Part shown: positions 7,537 through 15,925 of the stretch, piece by piece
Position numbering within the stretch: the first letter of the stretch is position 1
Layout of the letters: each line of letters begins with the position of its first letter
NCBI RefSeq assembly: GCF_003324525.1
Contig: NZ_QGDC01000009.1
Span: 114,668 to 178,667, forward strand
Source of the DNA: Mucilaginibacter hurinus
Lineage (GTDB): Bacteria; Bacteroidota; Bacteroidia; Sphingobacteriales; Sphingobacteriaceae
Reading direction: 5' to 3'
DNA length: 64,000 nucleotides
Notes under the pieces: model-generated
Told to the model about the DNA's origin: nothing
Database searches by the model: none
Seen by the model: the letters and a program-made list of their open reading frames with translations, nothing else
Program-made: the position numbers and the translations under genes

Positions 7537-7920
7537 ATGAAATTTATATTAACATATATCTTAACTTTTTTGGGTTTGTCGCTGATGATGTGTTTAGCTA
7601 GCGGCTCAGTGGAATGGTTGGCTTATATTATATTTTTCAATGCATTATATGCTATAATTTCAGGCATTACGTGGCTGGCCGTTAACCAGGTTATTAAATC
7701 AAATAAACTGTACTGGGTATTTTTTAAACTGCTTTTCGGTTTAACCATCTTAAATATATTTATTTACGTTTTTACTGGTAATATCCCAACAATACTGTTG
7801 TTGGGTATAGGCGATAACGGAATGAACTGGAGTGATAGTTTCTTTTTGCACGTTATTTATATTTTGTCCTTTGCCGTCGCGATATCTAATAAACAGAAGC
7901 TTGCCACTTTAGTTAAATAG
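7537..7920 (+). CDS. Four-helix membrane protein
   Basis: A 127-residue, very hydrophobic protein with about four membrane helices (roughly 4-21, 25-47, 58-79 and 98-118). No family is recognised. It follows the two-helix membrane protein by 123 nt and may be transcribed with it. It is not placed or shaped like a holin of the lysis cassette, which is 22 kb away. A role in exclusion of other phages is possible but not shown. Confidence 0.6.
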   Translation: MKFILTYILTFLGLSLMMCLASGSVEWLAYIIFFNALYAIISGITWLAVNQVIKSNKLYWVFFKLLFGLTILNIFIYVFTGNIPTILLLGIGDNGMNWSDSFFLHVIYILSFAVAISNKQKLATLVK

Positions 7921-8069
7921 GCTAGCGCTGTTTAAACTCTTATAAGATGGCCGTGCGTGTATGTTGCAGTTAACCTGATATGTGCAGCAAACAGGTATGA
8001 AAACGCAGCAGATACTTGGAGATTGCCTAATTAACCGTTAAATTATACCGTAAAGCGCGATTGAAACTA

Positions 8070-8576
8070 ATGAAAATCCTTATCCTGTTTCTTGCCCAAT
8101 TGCTTTACTTAAACGCAATAGGCCAATCAATTACTATAAATGCTGTTGTAGACATAACATTTCCGGCTAATACGGAGGTTTTAACGCCATCCCGCCGTGC
8201 AGCAGTAAAATGGCCTGACAGCAGTTTTGATCTTATAGAAAGCCCGGGCGTGGTTGGCTTTGCAGATAGTGTTATTATAATAGCAAATGCCGCTGCCGGG
8301 CCGGTGAATCGGCGCGGGGTTTATGAGATGAAAGCAGGATTGGATGAAGTTTACGGATGGGAACCGCCGCCTAATTACATGTCGGCAATTCAAAATATCA
8401 AAGGTAACCAGGTACTTATCATTTATTATGAGCGGGAAAATTTAGGCTATTACCATTACTACACGTATACAAACGGTGCCGGATTAGTAGGAAGACTGGA
8501 GTTCCAAAGTCGCAATAAATCAAAAGCAACCATGATTTTAAATCAGTTGTTAGGGAGCATAAAATTTAAACTTTGA
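8070..8576 (+). CDS. Secreted hypothetical protein
   Basis: A 168-residue protein with a signal peptide (MKILILFLAQLLYLNAIGQ, cleavage probably after GQ). The ATG at 8070 is preferred over the in-frame TTG at 8061 because it begins the signal peptide directly. The mature part has strand-rich periodicity and aromatic patches (VYGWEPPPNYM, YYERENLGYYHYYTY). No domain is recognised. It is another exported product of the accessory region. Confidence 0.6.
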   Translation: MKILILFLAQLLYLNAIGQSITINAVVDITFPANTEVLTPSRRAAVKWPDSSFDLIESPGVVGFADSVIIIANAAAGPVNRRGVYEMKAGLDEVYGWEPPPNYMSAIQNIKGNQVLIIYYERENLGYYHYYTYTNGAGLVGRLEFQSRNKSKATMILNQLLGSIKFKL

Positions 8577-8712
8577 GGCACTTATATCACTCAAACTAAA
8601 AAGCTTGCAATTGAATAGACAACTAATAAATAGGAATGATAAATATAAGCAATGAAGGTAAATGAAAGGTTTATGTAAGCGGGTATATAGATGATTTTAC
8701 CTTTCGGTTAAA

Positions 8713-8826
8713 ATGAAAGACGCTGATAAGATGAAGGAGATACTCGCCAAAGTAGGTATAACAGACCAGCAAAATGTGGAAGCTATTTTGAAGCAATTGG
8801 AAGAGGATGAAAAAGGAAAACTATAA
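8713..8826 (+). CDS. Possible 37-residue small protein
   Basis: Open frame from ATG 8713 to the stop at 8824-8826; product MKDADKMKEILAKVGITDQ..., fully helical and highly charged. It lies just before the convergent Fic gene. It could be a small antitoxin-like or regulatory peptide or the relic of a larger gene. There is no clear ribosome-binding site. Confidence 0.3.
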   Translation: MKDADKMKEILAKVGITDQQNVEAILKQLEEDEKGKL

Positions 8827-8878
8827 AAAATTATGGTTTTGCCAAATTAAGCTTATCTGTTGTAAATAGGCTTCGGAG

Positions 8879-9973
8879 TTATTTAATTATGTCCATTAAA
8901 TCCTTAAATATAAATATTCTATTTCTTGCTGCGCCAGTTAACTCTTTAAGTATTCCCGCATTAACAAATTTATCAAGCAAATTAAATATAGTTTGATTGC
9001 TACTAGAGCTTAATTGCTCTCTGATCATTGGAAAGGAAACAACAGGATTAGCAAAAATTATATCCAAAAGCATTATACCAAAGGCAGATTTCATTGTAGC
9101 TATTTTGTCTTTATTCTCTTTATATAGGGATAGCATTTTATCTACTTTGTTTTTTGTATCCTCAGCTTGAACTTTTATAGCTTTTAGGAAATAGATGATC
9201 CAACTCGTCCAATCCTCTTTTTCATCAACTAACCGCAGGTTATAATAGTATTCTTCTTTATTTCTCTCGAAATATTCACTTATATATAAAATTGGATAAT
9301 TTAATACTCTTCTCTGATATAGCATGATTGGAATTAATAGTCTTCCAATTCGGCCATTGCCATCTAAGAAAGGGTGAATAGCTTCAAATTGATAATGAGA
9401 CACGGCTACTTGGACTAAAAAATCAGGTTCTTCATCTGAGTTAATGTATTTTTCCCAATTTCCAATCAATGTCGGTAATTCCATAACAGGCGGTGGTATA
9501 TATATTGCATTGTCAATAGTTGACCCCGGTTTACCGATATGCACAGGTATTCTTCGAAAGTTGCCTCTGTCTTTGGTTTCACCTCTAACGGATTTTAATA
9601 ATATATTATGTAATGCCTTTATTAGGTTTTCGCCCAGAGGTCTTTTTTCTAAAAGAGTAGTAGCGTATTCAATAGCATACTTATAATTTATAATTTCTCT
9701 TATATCTTCTTCTTTAGAAATACTTTCATTTTTTCTCCCTTCGGCTTGATACTTGAATACCTCCTCTATTGTTGCCTGCGTTCCTTCTATCTTGGAACTT
9801 GCAACAGCTTCTTTGGTTAATAGCGGTGTTGCCAATATTTTTTGATTAGGTATTAATCCCAAAGATCCTTTTAATTCACCTAAAGCGTTATTCGCTTCCG
9901 ATAAATATCTTATTAGCTTCAAGTAGTCTACATTGGGTGGCAACAAAGGGGGAATGTTAGACGTTTTTTTCAT
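8879..9973 (-). CDS. Fic family protein with N-terminal inhibitory motif and C-terminal winged helix
   Basis: A 364-residue protein from ATG 9973; a 10-residue longer form would start inside the operator repeats. The Fic motif HPFLDGNGR is complete at 200-208 (catalytic H200), so adenylyl transfer or a related NMP transfer is expected. An inhibitory helix motif of the (S/T)xxxE(G/N) type is at 59-64 (SSKIEG), which keeps such enzymes off until relieved. Residues about 295-364 look like a winged helix, so the protein may bind DNA and repress itself. It is the only reverse-strand gene between the repressor and 30.9 kb, and its AT-rich codon use suggests separate acquisition. Confidence 0.9.
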   Translation of the reverse strand: MKKTSNIPPLLPPNVDYLKLIRYLSEANNALGELKGSLGLIPNQKILATPLLTKEAVASSKIEGTQATIEEVFKYQAEGRKNESISKEEDIREIINYKYAIEYATTLLEKRPLGENLIKALHNILLKSVRGETKDRGNFRRIPVHIGKPGSTIDNAIYIPPPVMELPTLIGNWEKYINSDEEPDFLVQVAVSHYQFEAIHPFLDGNGRIGRLLIPIMLYQRRVLNYPILYISEYFERNKEEYYYNLRLVDEKEDWTSWIIYFLKAIKVQAEDTKNKVDKMLSLYKENKDKIATMKSAFGIMLLDIIFANPVVSFPMIREQLSSSSNQTIFNLLDKFVNAGILKELTGAARNRIFIFKDLMDIIK

Positions 9974-10062
9974 ATTCCATTGTAATAGAATATAAATATA
10001 CATATTCCATTATAATTCATTATACTGGAATAAGAAAAATCTTATTCCAGTATAATGGAATA
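9973..10062 (-). promoter_or_regulatory. Operator array of the Fic gene
   Basis: Five TATTCCA/TGGAATA half-sites occur at 9973, 10003, 10026, 10043 and 10056. The central part is a perfect 18-bp inverted repeat (arms 10018-10035 and 10040-10057, 4-nt loop), and an outer 12-bp pair (10003-10014 with 10051-10062) has the same core. The array covers the region directly upstream of the fic start. A dimeric repressor, possibly the Fic winged helix itself, is the likely ligand (inference). Confidence 0.75.
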
Positions 10063-10167
10063 CTTTTTACTATTGGAAAACTACACATCACGAGCCGTTT
10101 TTATATATGATCTTTGTTCCCACCACCTTCACCCTCACAATCTTAGTAAAATAAATCCCCCTAAATA

Positions 10168-10199
10168 TTAGCTAAAAAAATTAGCATTATTTATCTTTG
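10168..10199 (+). promoter_or_regulatory. Late promoter candidate before terminase
   Basis: TATCTTTG at 10192-10199 matches the Bacteroidetes -7 element. A TTG -33 element is missing; TTA is at 10168-10170. Between them lies the inverted repeat GCTAA-N5-TTAGC (10171-10185). The same repeat recurs at 21044-21058 before the second late operon, so it may be an activator site for late transcription. Confidence 0.5.
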
Positions 10200-10278
10200 T
10201 AAAGCCCTCCCGGTTCCTTCCCGAATACCAACAATTATTTCATAACGGCGCATTGCTGCGCCATAAAATTATTTATGC

Positions 10279-10857
10279 ATGCCGGCATCAAAGCAAAATA
10301 AAAAGGCTGTGGCTAACAGCGCGGGCACCCCTGCAACTTACATGTGTGAATATGCGCTACAGGCGCATAAACTGTGCCTGTTAGGTGCTACGGATGCGCA
10401 ACTGGCCGACTTTTTTGAGGTAGATATTGATACCCTTGATAACTGGAAAGCCACGCACCTGGAGTTTGCCGATACCTTGCAAAAAGGTAAATATTATGCC
10501 GACTCGGTAGTAGCGGCCTCGCTGTACGATAAGGCTAAGGGCTACAAAATAAAAAAGCAGGTACCGGTAAAGCTGGTTACCAAAACGCCCGTGCTGGATA
10601 AGGATGGCGAGCCTACCCGGTTTGTTGAGCAAACCGAGCGGGTGGAGGTGGTTGAGGTAGAAGAGGATGTACCTGCCGATAAGTCGGCGGCCGTTTTTTG
10701 GCTGGAGAACCGGCAGCCCCGGGAGTGGCGCGATAAATCACCGGCCGACGCGCCGGGCGCCGCATCTGCATCGCATACCGTGAAAATAGAAATTATTAAC
10801 AGCGGCCCCGCGCCGGTAAACAGCGAAAAGGATATAGCGCTTACACAGCATGTTTAA
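10279..10857 (+). CDS. Terminase small subunit
   Basis: A 192-residue protein. Residues about 20-75 form a helix-turn-helix typical of small terminases (CLLGATDAQLADFFEVDIDT then LEFADTLQKGKYYADSVVAASLYDKAKGY), followed by a charged linker and VFWLENRQPREWRDK, a pattern common near the C terminus of this family. It recognises the packaging site and recruits the large subunit. It opens the first late operon and overlaps the large-subunit gene by 8 nt (ATGTTTAA). Confidence 0.88.
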   Translation: MPASKQNKKAVANSAGTPATYMCEYALQAHKLCLLGATDAQLADFFEVDIDTLDNWKATHLEFADTLQKGKYYADSVVAASLYDKAKGYKIKKQVPVKLVTKTPVLDKDGEPTRFVEQTERVEVVEVEEDVPADKSAAVFWLENRQPREWRDKSPADAPGAASASHTVKIEIINSGPAPVNSEKDIALTQHV

Positions 10858-12016
10858 AACCTCGGTATTATTTACGCATAACTACAATTCGGCCGCGCAT
10901 GTAGTGGTTAACCAGGGCGGCACATCGTCTGGCAAAACGTACGCGGTGCTGCAGGTGCTGTTTTGTTTGGCGGCGCAGCATCAAAAGCAGGTAATTACCA
11001 TTGTAGGGCAGGATATACCTAATCTTAAAGCAGGCGCCCTGCGCGATGCGCTGGCCATTTACTATGATACGCCGGTATTGTTATCCATAGTAAAGTCGTA
11101 CAATAAAACCGATAGGGTATTTGAGTTTTACAACGGTTCTGTTATCGAGTTTAAAAGTTACGACAGTGCGCAGGACGCTAAATCGGGTAAGCGGGATTAC
11201 CTGTTTATAAACGAGGCTAACGGTATAAGCCACAACGTGTACACCGAACTGGCCCTGCGCACGCGCAACAAGGTGTTTATTGATTATAACCCCAACGCCG
11301 AGTTTTGGGTGCATGATCATCTTATTGGCCGCGACGATGTTGAGTTAATTATATCCGACCATCGGCACAACCCTTTTTTACCCGACGCCATCCGCCAGAA
11401 GGTGGAATCGCTGCGCGATGTTGATGTGGAGTTATGGAAGGTATACGCCCGCGGGATGACCGGGAAAATACTGGGCCTTATCCTCAACAACTGGTTTTTG
11501 GTGGATGCCATACCAAACGATGCTGCCAGGGTAGCCATGGGCCTCGACTTTGGTTTTACCAATGACCAAACCGGCTTAATTGATGTGTACAGGCAAAATG
11601 GCGAGCTATGGCTTGATGAGCTGGTTTACGAAACAGGCCTTACCAATACCGATATAGCCAAACGGCTGGATGAACTGGGCGTAAGCCGCCGTACCGAAAT
11701 TGTGGCCGACAGTGCCGAGCCAAAATCCATTGAGGAGCTAAGGCGGCTGGGCTGGCATGTGGTAAAAGCGCAAAAAGGCCCCGACAGTGTAAAAAATTCC
11801 ATTGATATACTGCAGCGGTTTAAGCTGAATATTACGCGCCGCAGCGTTAACCTGCGCCGCGAACTCAGCAGCTACAAATGGCGGGTAGACCAATCGGGCA
11901 GGAGCCTTAATGAACCGGTAGACCGCTTTAACCACCTGATTGACCCCTTGCGCTACGTAGCGCTTAACAAATTAAAAATAGGAACTTTTAAAGCACCCAA
12001 ATACTCTAAAATATGA
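10850..12016 (+). CDS. Terminase large subunit
   Basis: A 388-residue packaging motor. The ATPase has Walker A GGTSSGKT (23-30, K29) and Walker B YLFINE with E122. The C-terminal RNase H-like nuclease has D233 in GLDFGF, D287 in VADSAE and a late Asp in HLIDPLRY. The length is usual for the PBSX/Terminase-6 type. It cleaves concatemers and drives DNA into the prohead through the portal. Its 3' end overlaps the next gene by 4 nt. Confidence 0.95.
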   Translation: MFKTSVLFTHNYNSAAHVVVNQGGTSSGKTYAVLQVLFCLAAQHQKQVITIVGQDIPNLKAGALRDALAIYYDTPVLLSIVKSYNKTDRVFEFYNGSVIEFKSYDSAQDAKSGKRDYLFINEANGISHNVYTELALRTRNKVFIDYNPNAEFWVHDHLIGRDDVELIISDHRHNPFLPDAIRQKVESLRDVDVELWKVYARGMTGKILGLILNNWFLVDAIPNDAARVAMGLDFGFTNDQTGLIDVYRQNGELWLDELVYETGLTNTDIAKRLDELGVSRRTEIVADSAEPKSIEELRRLGWHVVKAQKGPDSVKNSIDILQRFKLNITRRSVNLRRELSSYKWRVDQSGRSLNEPVDRFNHLIDPLRYVALNKLKIGTFKAPKYSKI

Positions 12017-12618
12017 AATTACCCATATCATTTAAGTTTAAAAAAGGCAAAAAGATAGCTGAGCGGAGCGCAGAGTTGCCCACAAGCTGGGCTGATATAA
12101 CACTGGGCCAGGCTATAGCGCTGTCGCAGTTTGACGGAAACAGGAAAGGTGCCAAAATGGAACTGCTGTCCATCATAACCGGGTTGCCCGTTAACGAGGT
12201 TAAGGCGCTTAGCGAATGGGAGCACTTTGAAGACTGCCTTGCCTTTATTACCGAACCTGCCGACCTATCAGGATTTGCCATACCTGATAAGGTGACTATT
12301 GACGGTAGGGCGTATAAAGTGCCTGTTAACTTAAAAATAGAAACTTACGGCCAAAAAATAGCGCTGGAGGAACTGCTGCGCAACGCCGAACCGGGCCCGG
12401 ATGGCGACGTAAATATTGTGCCGATGATGGCCGAGGCGCTGGCCATATACTTTTACCCGATTATTACCGGCGAACCCTTCAGGGATGAAAGGGTAGAGGA
12501 CTTTGTGCAGCTGATGCACCAGTTACCCGTAAAATACGCCTACCCCGTGGCAGGTTTTTTTTTGATGAAATACGCCGGATTATCGATAACGAAGCAGCCA
12601 ACCTTGGCCGCAAGCTAA
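12013..12618 (+). CDS. Probable tail assembly chaperone (G-type)
   Basis: A 201-residue protein beginning with a strand-rich part containing SWADITLGQAIALSQ, a pattern common in phage tail chaperones, then a helical domain. Near its end the frame crosses a run of nine T (12555-12563), and the -1 frame stays open from there to 12824. This matches the G/G-T arrangement in which a small fraction of ribosomes slip and make an extended chaperone that loads the tape measure. Unusually, it follows terminase directly and lies 5 kb from the tape measure. Identity is inferred from the frameshift layout and weak sequence pattern. Confidence 0.65.
   Translation: MKLPISFKFKKGKKIAERSAELPTSWADITLGQAIALSQFDGNRKGAKMELLSIITGLPVNEVKALSEWEHFEDCLAFITEPADLSGFAIPDKVTIDGRAYKVPVNLKIETYGQKIALEELLRNAEPGPDGDVNIVPMMAEALAIYFYPIITGEPFRDERVEDFVQLMHQLPVKYAYPVAGFFLMKYAGLSITKQPTLAAS
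12555..12564 (+). other. Predicted -1 ribosomal frameshift site
   Basis: Zero-frame codons are GGT TTT TTT TTG, giving slippery heptamers T TTT TTT (12555-12561) and T TTT TTG (12558-12564). Both allow full re-pairing after a -1 slip. The downstream frame has no stop for 87 codons and no convincing start of its own. Confidence 0.7.
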
Positions 12619-12824
12619 AAACCGAACAGGTGCAGGCAGGTATAGAGAGCCTTGACGTATTTGGCGCCCTAAACACAGTTGACGCGCTGGCCGATGGCGA
12701 CATTATGAAGTGGGAAAGTATTTGCCAGATGCGCTATGAAAAGGTGTACGTAAAGCTGCTGCTTAATAAAGCCAAGGCCGAGTACCAGGAGAAGTATACC
12801 GACATAATGAAAAGTAAAAGATAG
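12561..12824 (+). CDS. T-type extension of the tail chaperone, read by -1 frameshift
   Basis: In the -1 frame the sequence after the T-run encodes FDEIRRIIDNEAANLGRKLK... and then a helical domain (about 86 residues) ending KYTDIMKSKR. The only alternative start is GTG 12630, which lacks a ribosome-binding site and lies inside the open frame. The fusion with the upstream part would be about 270 residues, close to other G-T fusions. In such phages the T part contacts the tape measure protein. Confidence 0.6.
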   Translation, partial: FDEIRRIIDNEAANLGRKLKTEQVQAGIESLDVFGALNTVDALADGDIMKWESICQMRYEKVYVKLLLNKAKAEYQEKYTDIMKSKR

Positions 12825-12844
12825 TTAACCAACCCAATATACCT

Positions 12845-13273
12845 ATGTATTTTATTAATGATATAAAAGATATCGCGGCTGCCGAAGGCATGGGCTTTTA
12901 CCATGGCCCTAAAGATTTTCAGAACCTGAAAGACCAGGATACCGACAATGTTTACCCGGCCTGTTACCTGCATTTTCCGGTACGCGGCAGTAACACGCGC
13001 AAGCTGCAGGGCTTTGGCGAAACCAGTTACTTTATTGAACTGCTTTTTGGCGACAAATCCGACCTGAGCTGGACCATGGAGCAGCATACCGCGGTGATAC
13101 AGGCCATGGAAGCCCGGGCGCACACTTTTATGAATAAGCTGCTGCGGTCGGGCAAATTCAGGGATGTAAGGGATTACCATATATACGAGTGCATTAACCT
13201 GTTTGATATTAACCTCACCGGGATAATAGCCGAGGTAACCGTAACCCCTTTTGACAGGAGGGCCAACTGCTGA
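12845..13273 (+). CDS. Hypothetical virion or tail-completion protein
   Basis: A 142-residue protein with no recognised family. The aromatic, strand-rich pattern (VYPACYLHFPVRG, SYFIELLFGDKS, IIAEVTVTPFDRR) resembles small tail-terminator or connector proteins. It lies between the chaperone and another small gene, overlapping the latter by 1 nt, in a run of virion genes. A tail terminator role is a suggestion from size and place only. Confidence 0.55.
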   Translation: MYFINDIKDIAAAEGMGFYHGPKDFQNLKDQDTDNVYPACYLHFPVRGSNTRKLQGFGETSYFIELLFGDKSDLSWTMEQHTAVIQAMEARAHTFMNKLLRSGKFRDVRDYHIYECINLFDINLTGIIAEVTVTPFDRRANC

Positions 13274-13680
13274 TGGAAGCTATTAAGCCCGACAGCACCC
13301 TGATAAGACAATATCTTAACCAGTTAAAAGATGCTGTTATAGCCCAAAGTAAACTAAAAGGGAGCGGACAGTTTATTGAGCTGCGCCTTACATCAGCATC
13401 GGGCGGGCAATTGCTGGTTAACGCGGCCATGTTAAAAAGCGGGCTGGGCATAGCGGCTGTAGACGCACAAAAACAAGGTTTGTATACCCTTAAAGAAGCG
13501 GTAGGGGCCGATAAGCAGGCAAAGGGCATACCCGGCAAGCTGCGCGATTATGCCGCCGCCCCGGCCGAAGACGGCCTTGAGCTATCAAATTTAATAACTG
13601 ATGATAAGCTTAACCACTTTGTTGGGCAGCTATCAACCAAATATCTACAGGAAGTTAACACTTTATTATTCCAGGCATGA
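13273..13680 (+). CDS. Hypothetical small virion protein
   Basis: A 135-residue protein, mainly helical with a short glycine-rich strand part (RLTSASGGQLLVNAAMLKSG). An AGGAGG stretch lies about 12 nt before its ATG. It overlaps the previous gene by 1 nt and the next by 4 nt (ATGA), so translation is coupled. No family is recognised; a head-tail joining or tail completion role is plausible. Confidence 0.55.
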   Translation: MEAIKPDSTLIRQYLNQLKDAVIAQSKLKGSGQFIELRLTSASGGQLLVNAAMLKSGLGIAAVDAQKQGLYTLKEAVGADKQAKGIPGKLRDYAAAPAEDGLELSNLITDDKLNHFVGQLSTKYLQEVNTLLFQA

Positions 13681-15920
13681 GCTATATTTTAATTGACACG
13701 TTTATGTGCAGCGGATACCAGATGAGGGTATACCAGATGAGTAATCCGCCTTATAATATCTTAAATCATTACGAAGGCCCCGGTGGTACGGTTATCGATT
13801 TAAATTACGTTAGCCATAACCGGCTTACGCCCGAGGGTGCTTTACTTCGCCAGGCTTGCCATGGCACCACTAAAGTTACCGTATCTGCCATAAACACAGC
13901 GCCTTTTGCTGTAAGCGAGGTGGAGTATAACTCGGCTTCGTGCGGTTTTGTGCCCGGCGGCGGGTGCGACCTCGCCATAACCGATGTGGTGGTGATAAAT
14001 ACCAGCGGCCCCGGTGAAAACGACGGGCAGGCCGAAATATTAGTAACCGGTTTTACCGAAGGTGAAGAAGAGGATTTAGAGTTTTCGGTAGATAATGTAA
14101 ACTGGCAATCATCCAATTTTTTTGCCGGCCTGCCCACGGGTTCGTATACAGCTTACGTGCGCGACCAGGGGGCCCGCCAGGCCACTAAACCCTTTAAAAT
14201 ATTTCAGGGTGCAGATGGGCCGCTTGTTATCAGGGATATCAAAGTTACAAACGAAACCGGCGAGGGCACGCATGATGGCAGTGCAACCATTACGGCAACA
14301 GGCCTTAATACCCCATTTACATATTCGTTAAATAATATCCATTACCAAAGCTCAAATGTGTTAACGGCACTAGCGCCGGGTACATATACCTCTTATGTTA
14401 AGGATGCCGGGGGGGTAATTGATCAGCAGCAGTTTTCGGTAGGGCAGTTTACAGGTTTTGTGCTTGCCACACCTGCGGTACAGGTAGCACAAGGCAATGT
14501 ATCGCGCTGGAGCGCGGCTTTTAATCCCGTTATCTTTAAGTTCCGCCGCCGCGATTTTATGATACAATCTATCGGGCTTAAAACCATTAGCTCGGTTCAG
14601 TACCCTGAGTTGCTGCTGGATACCATACCTGCAAAGTTGCAACCGGGTAGTGATATATACGTTTACGCAACTAATTATACAGGTACTTTTACCGTTAAGG
14701 CAGTTGCCGGCAATGCGGTTGTAATTGATGCCCCGTATATTGCCGATAGCGGCACCGGCTACGTTATAGCCAATGCCGAAAAACCTAACTACCGCCTGGA
14801 GCTGGTTGTTAGCGCCGGCCTGCAGGCTAAACAGTTTACCGGCGTGTTTAGCAATGATAACACCGGGTTAATTGTTTGCCAGCTGCAAAGCCGGCTTAAA
14901 ACCTTTCTGGCAACAAAAAACTCGTTTTTGTATAACACGCCCAATATGCGCGATGTTAACGCGGCGGTGTCCTACACGGTGAAATACCGCGAAGTATGGG
15001 ATGACCATGCGCCGGCTTACACACCCCTGGCCGAAACCTTTTATTGTACCAACGCCGCTAAACAGCTGCAGGATGTTTACGGCGGCAACATGGCCCGGTA
15101 CGTGCCGTTTTTAGCCTACCCGCCGGGTAACGCCAAAGCAAAGTTTTTAACGCTGTTTACCAGGCCAACGCTTTTTGCAGGCTACCCATTTGATTTTTCG
15201 TTTATATATGCCGAACAACTGGCCGATAAGGCTTTAAAAAAGGTACAACGCGTTTACAATGTAAACAAGCAGGTACTGCCTTACAACACGCTGCTTGTAA
15301 ATGAAAACAGCGAGGCGCTGTATTATGATGATGTTTTATTGTACAACACCACCGCACAGCCCAGTGTTACCACGCTTGCAGCCGGCACGGGCATACACCG
15401 CGTAAGGGTTGATACGCTGGAGGCCACGGGCAGCTATGGCAGGTTCCATATAAGTTACAAGGAAGGTGCGGCAGAACACATAGTTACCGAAACAAAGGAG
15501 TTTTTGGTAGATGGCAGTTGCCGCAAAAACCCGGTTTACCTGTGCTGGCTCAACACGCTTGGCGGCTGGGATTACTGGCTGTTTGACAGTTCGCAGAAAG
15601 TGGATATTGGCATAAGTGATGTTAAAACCTTTGATAAGTATATTGAAGATTATGAGCGTGCCGACGTGCTTACCGAAACTGTTAGCAAAACAGCGCGCAC
15701 TAAAATTACGCTGGGTGCCAACAGTGTACTGATAAGCGAAATTGAGGCCCTTAAAGGCATTATGTACAGCCCCAAGGTATTGCTGCTAACCGGCCAAGGC
15801 CCCGTAAAATGGATGACGGTACAGGTTGACAGCGGCTCGTTTGATTACGAGACCAAACATAACGTAGCCGATATTGAATTAAGCATCATGCTGCCGGTAT
15901 TAAACATTCAAACCATTTAA
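13677..15920 (+). CDS. Tail protein with two SprB-like repeats
   Basis: A 747-residue protein. After an N-terminal domain (about 1-95), two repeats at about 103-175 and 184-255 follow the SprB pattern: DGQAEILVTG, EFSVDNVNWQSSNFFAGL, GSYTAYVRD and the matching DGSATITATG, TYSLNNIHYQSSNVLTAL, GTYTSYVKD. SprB repeats are known from Bacteroidetes gliding adhesins. The remaining 490 residues are strand-rich and resemble tail-tip or baseplate proteins. The location before another large tail protein and the tape measure supports a distal tail or adsorption role. The start overlaps the upstream stop as ATGA. Confidence 0.7.
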   Translation: MSYILIDTFMCSGYQMRVYQMSNPPYNILNHYEGPGGTVIDLNYVSHNRLTPEGALLRQACHGTTKVTVSAINTAPFAVSEVEYNSASCGFVPGGGCDLAITDVVVINTSGPGENDGQAEILVTGFTEGEEEDLEFSVDNVNWQSSNFFAGLPTGSYTAYVRDQGARQATKPFKIFQGADGPLVIRDIKVTNETGEGTHDGSATITATGLNTPFTYSLNNIHYQSSNVLTALAPGTYTSYVKDAGGVIDQQQFSVGQFTGFVLATPAVQVAQGNVSRWSAAFNPVIFKFRRRDFMIQSIGLKTISSVQYPELLLDTIPAKLQPGSDIYVYATNYTGTFTVKAVAGNAVVIDAPYIADSGTGYVIANAEKPNYRLELVVSAGLQAKQFTGVFSNDNTGLIVCQLQSRLKTFLATKNSFLYNTPNMRDVNAAVSYTVKYREVWDDHAPAYTPLAETFYCTNAAKQLQDVYGGNMARYVPFLAYPPGNAKAKFLTLFTRPTLFAGYPFDFSFIYAEQLADKALKKVQRVYNVNKQVLPYNTLLVNENSEALYYDDVLLYNTTAQPSVTTLAAGTGIHRVRVDTLEATGSYGRFHISYKEGAAEHIVTETKEFLVDGSCRKNPVYLCWLNTLGGWDYWLFDSSQKVDIGISDVKTFDKYIEDYERADVLTETVSKTARTKITLGANSVLISEIEALKGIMYSPKVLLLTGQGPVKWMTVQVDSGSFDYETKHNVADIELSIMLPVLNIQTI

Positions 15921-15925
15921 TAACT

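Noticed and set aside
8061..8069. TTG start three codons upstream for the secreted protein
   Set aside because: The ATG at 8070 gives a standard signal peptide directly; nothing favours TTG.
13677..15920. Diversity-generating retroelement acting on the tail protein
   Set aside because: No reverse transcriptase is encoded in the window and no template/variable repeat pair was seen.
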